Assembly: GCA_002333205.1 (NCBI GenBank)
Contig: DDAD01000166.1
Span: 5,578 to 10,973, forward strand
Source: Pedobacter sp. UBA2067
GTDB taxonomy: Bacteria; Bacteroidota; Bacteroidia; Sphingobacteriales; Sphingobacteriaceae
Direction: 5' to 3'
Length of the DNA stretch: 5,396 bases
The position numbers and the translations under genes are program-made. The notes beneath the pieces were generated by a model. That model worked only from the letters and a program-made list of their open reading frames with translations. It had not been told where the DNA came from and searched no databases. Below are positions 4,572 through 5,396 of the stretch, in pieces. The stretch's first letter is position 1, and each line of letters opens with the position of its first letter.

Positions 4572-5396
4572 TCCCGCATCAATTCCGCAAATAGCTCGTA
4601 AGATCTTAGTTTAGCCTGATGATCATAGATGTGTGCACTGACCATGATCTCATCAACCTTCGTTTGCGCCAGGAACGACTCCATATCTTCTTTCACAAGT
4701 TCCTTGCTGCCAACAAAAGTACAGGCAAGCATCTGATTGATCTGCTCTGCCTCATAGCTACTCAGTACATCAGCGATATTGTCGACAGGCGGCTGCAGGA
4801 GGTTTCTTTCACCTGTGATAATACCTCTGAACATTTGATAAAGGGAGGTCGCCAATTTATTTGCCTCAGCATCGGTATCTGCAGCGATAACGTTTACACA
4901 AGACAATACATAAGGTTCCTGCAGGTATTCGGATGGCTTAAATTCCCTCCTGTAGATGTCGATTGCTGTAAGGAACTGCGCTGGAGCGAAATGGCTTGCA
5001 AAAGCATAAGGAAGGCCCATTGCTGCTGCTAAATGTGCACTGTCGGTACTTGATCCCAAGATCCAGATCGGGATCTCTAAACCTTCACCAGGGATTGCTC
5101 TTACTTTCGAGGTATGATTTTCCGCGGAGAAATAGGTTTGCAGTTTCCTTACTTCCTGAGGGAAGTTATTCACTGCGGCAAAGCGGTCGCCACGAATGGC
5201 CATTGCGGTGAGCTGATCAGTACCCGGCGCCCGGCCAAGCCCTAGATCTATACGGCCCGGATACAAAGATTCGAGTGTGCCGAATTGTTCTGCAATGACC
5301 AAAGGCGAGTGGTTTGGAAGCATTATACCGCCAGAACCCACGCGAATCTTCTTGGTACCCCCGGCAATATAGCCGATCACTACCGACGTGGCAGAA
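4568..5396 (-). CDS. LLM class flavin-dependent oxidoreductase (luciferase-like monooxygenase family), N-terminus outside window
   Basis: Reading on the minus strand from the window edge, the frame is open with SATSVVIGYIAGGTKKIRVG and runs to TAA at 4568-4570, giving 275 visible residues. The GTG at 5380 is an internal valine, not the start; about 60 N-terminal residues lie beyond the window, given a usual family length of about 335-340. The family signatures are GSGGIMLPNHSPLVIAEQFG, SLYPGRIDLGLGRAPGTDQ, PIWILGSSTDSAHLAAAMGLPYAFASHF and the C-terminal VDEIMVSAHIYDHQAKLRSYELFAEL. This is the bacterial luciferase-like TIM-barrel family that uses reduced FMN, close to the YhbW/MsnO8-type subgroup. 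The substrate is unknown, and these subgroup members are mostly annotated only as flavin-dependent oxidoreductases. It is convergent with the upstream unknown gene, overlapping by 4 bp. Confidence 0.93.
   Translation of the reverse strand, partial: SATSVVIGYIAGGTKKIRVGSGGIMLPNHSPLVIAEQFGTLESLYPGRIDLGLGRAPGTDQLTAMAIRGDRFAAVNNFPQEVRKLQTYFSAENHTSKVRAIPGEGLEIPIWILGSSTDSAHLAAAMGLPYAFASHFAPAQFLTAIDIYRREFKPSEYLQEPYVLSCVNVIAADTDAEANKLATSLYQMFRGIITGERNLLQPPVDNIADVLSSYEAEQINQMLACTFVGSKELVKEDMESFLAQTKVDEIMVSAHIYDHQAKLRSYELFAELMRD

Noticed and set aside
4619..5211. Plus-strand open frames inside the oxidoreductase gene
   Set aside because: They are antisense shadows of a clear LLM-family gene and have no recognisable protein character.

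Overview
The window looks like chromosomal DNA of a Bacteroidota bacterium, most likely a Pedobacter/Sphingobacteriaceae-type organism. The reasons are the moderate GC content, start codons with no clear Shine-Dalgarno sequence, promoter-like matches to the Bacteroidota -33/-7 consensus (TTG and TAnnTTTG), a Pur-alpha-like DUF3276 protein typical of this phylum, and several small proteins that resemble Bacteroidota-restricted families. The genus is inferred from overall resemblance only. I see no mobile element, CRISPR array, tRNA or rRNA.

Layout. (1) 1-161: C-terminal end of an ABC exporter ATPase. (2) 231-557: a PUR-domain nucleic-acid-binding protein with a plausible promoter and a strong intrinsic terminator. 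(3) 627-1541: an exported class A beta-lactamase-fold serine hydrolase that keeps SxxK, SDN and KSG but has no acidic residue in the omega-loop region. (4) 1556-1954 (minus): a protein of unknown function. (5) 1955-2227: a divergent intergenic region with a cluster of inverted and direct repeats that can form two mutually exclusive foldings. (6) 2228-3004: a TspO/MBR-like tryptophan-rich membrane protein. (7) 2992-3452 (minus): two small acidic proteins in a likely operon. (8) 3453-3681: a divergent intergenic region with a perfect TAnnTTTG box and a dyad beside it. (9) 3682-3897: a small five-cysteine zinc-ribbon protein. (10) 3972-4571: a conserved-looking protein of unknown function. (11) 4568-5396 (minus): an LLM-class flavin-dependent oxidoreductase whose N-terminus lies beyond the window.

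The genes do not form one pathway. They are mostly single transcription units or pairs arranged convergently, with very tight 3' ends: a 14-bp gap, a 13-bp overlap and a 4-bp overlap. I found no convincing new multi-gene system. The items most worth a second look are the repeat cluster at 2073-2148, the serine hydrolase without an obvious deacylating glutamate, the dyad/promoter at 3587-3653, and the unknown proteins at 3972-4571 and 1556-1954.
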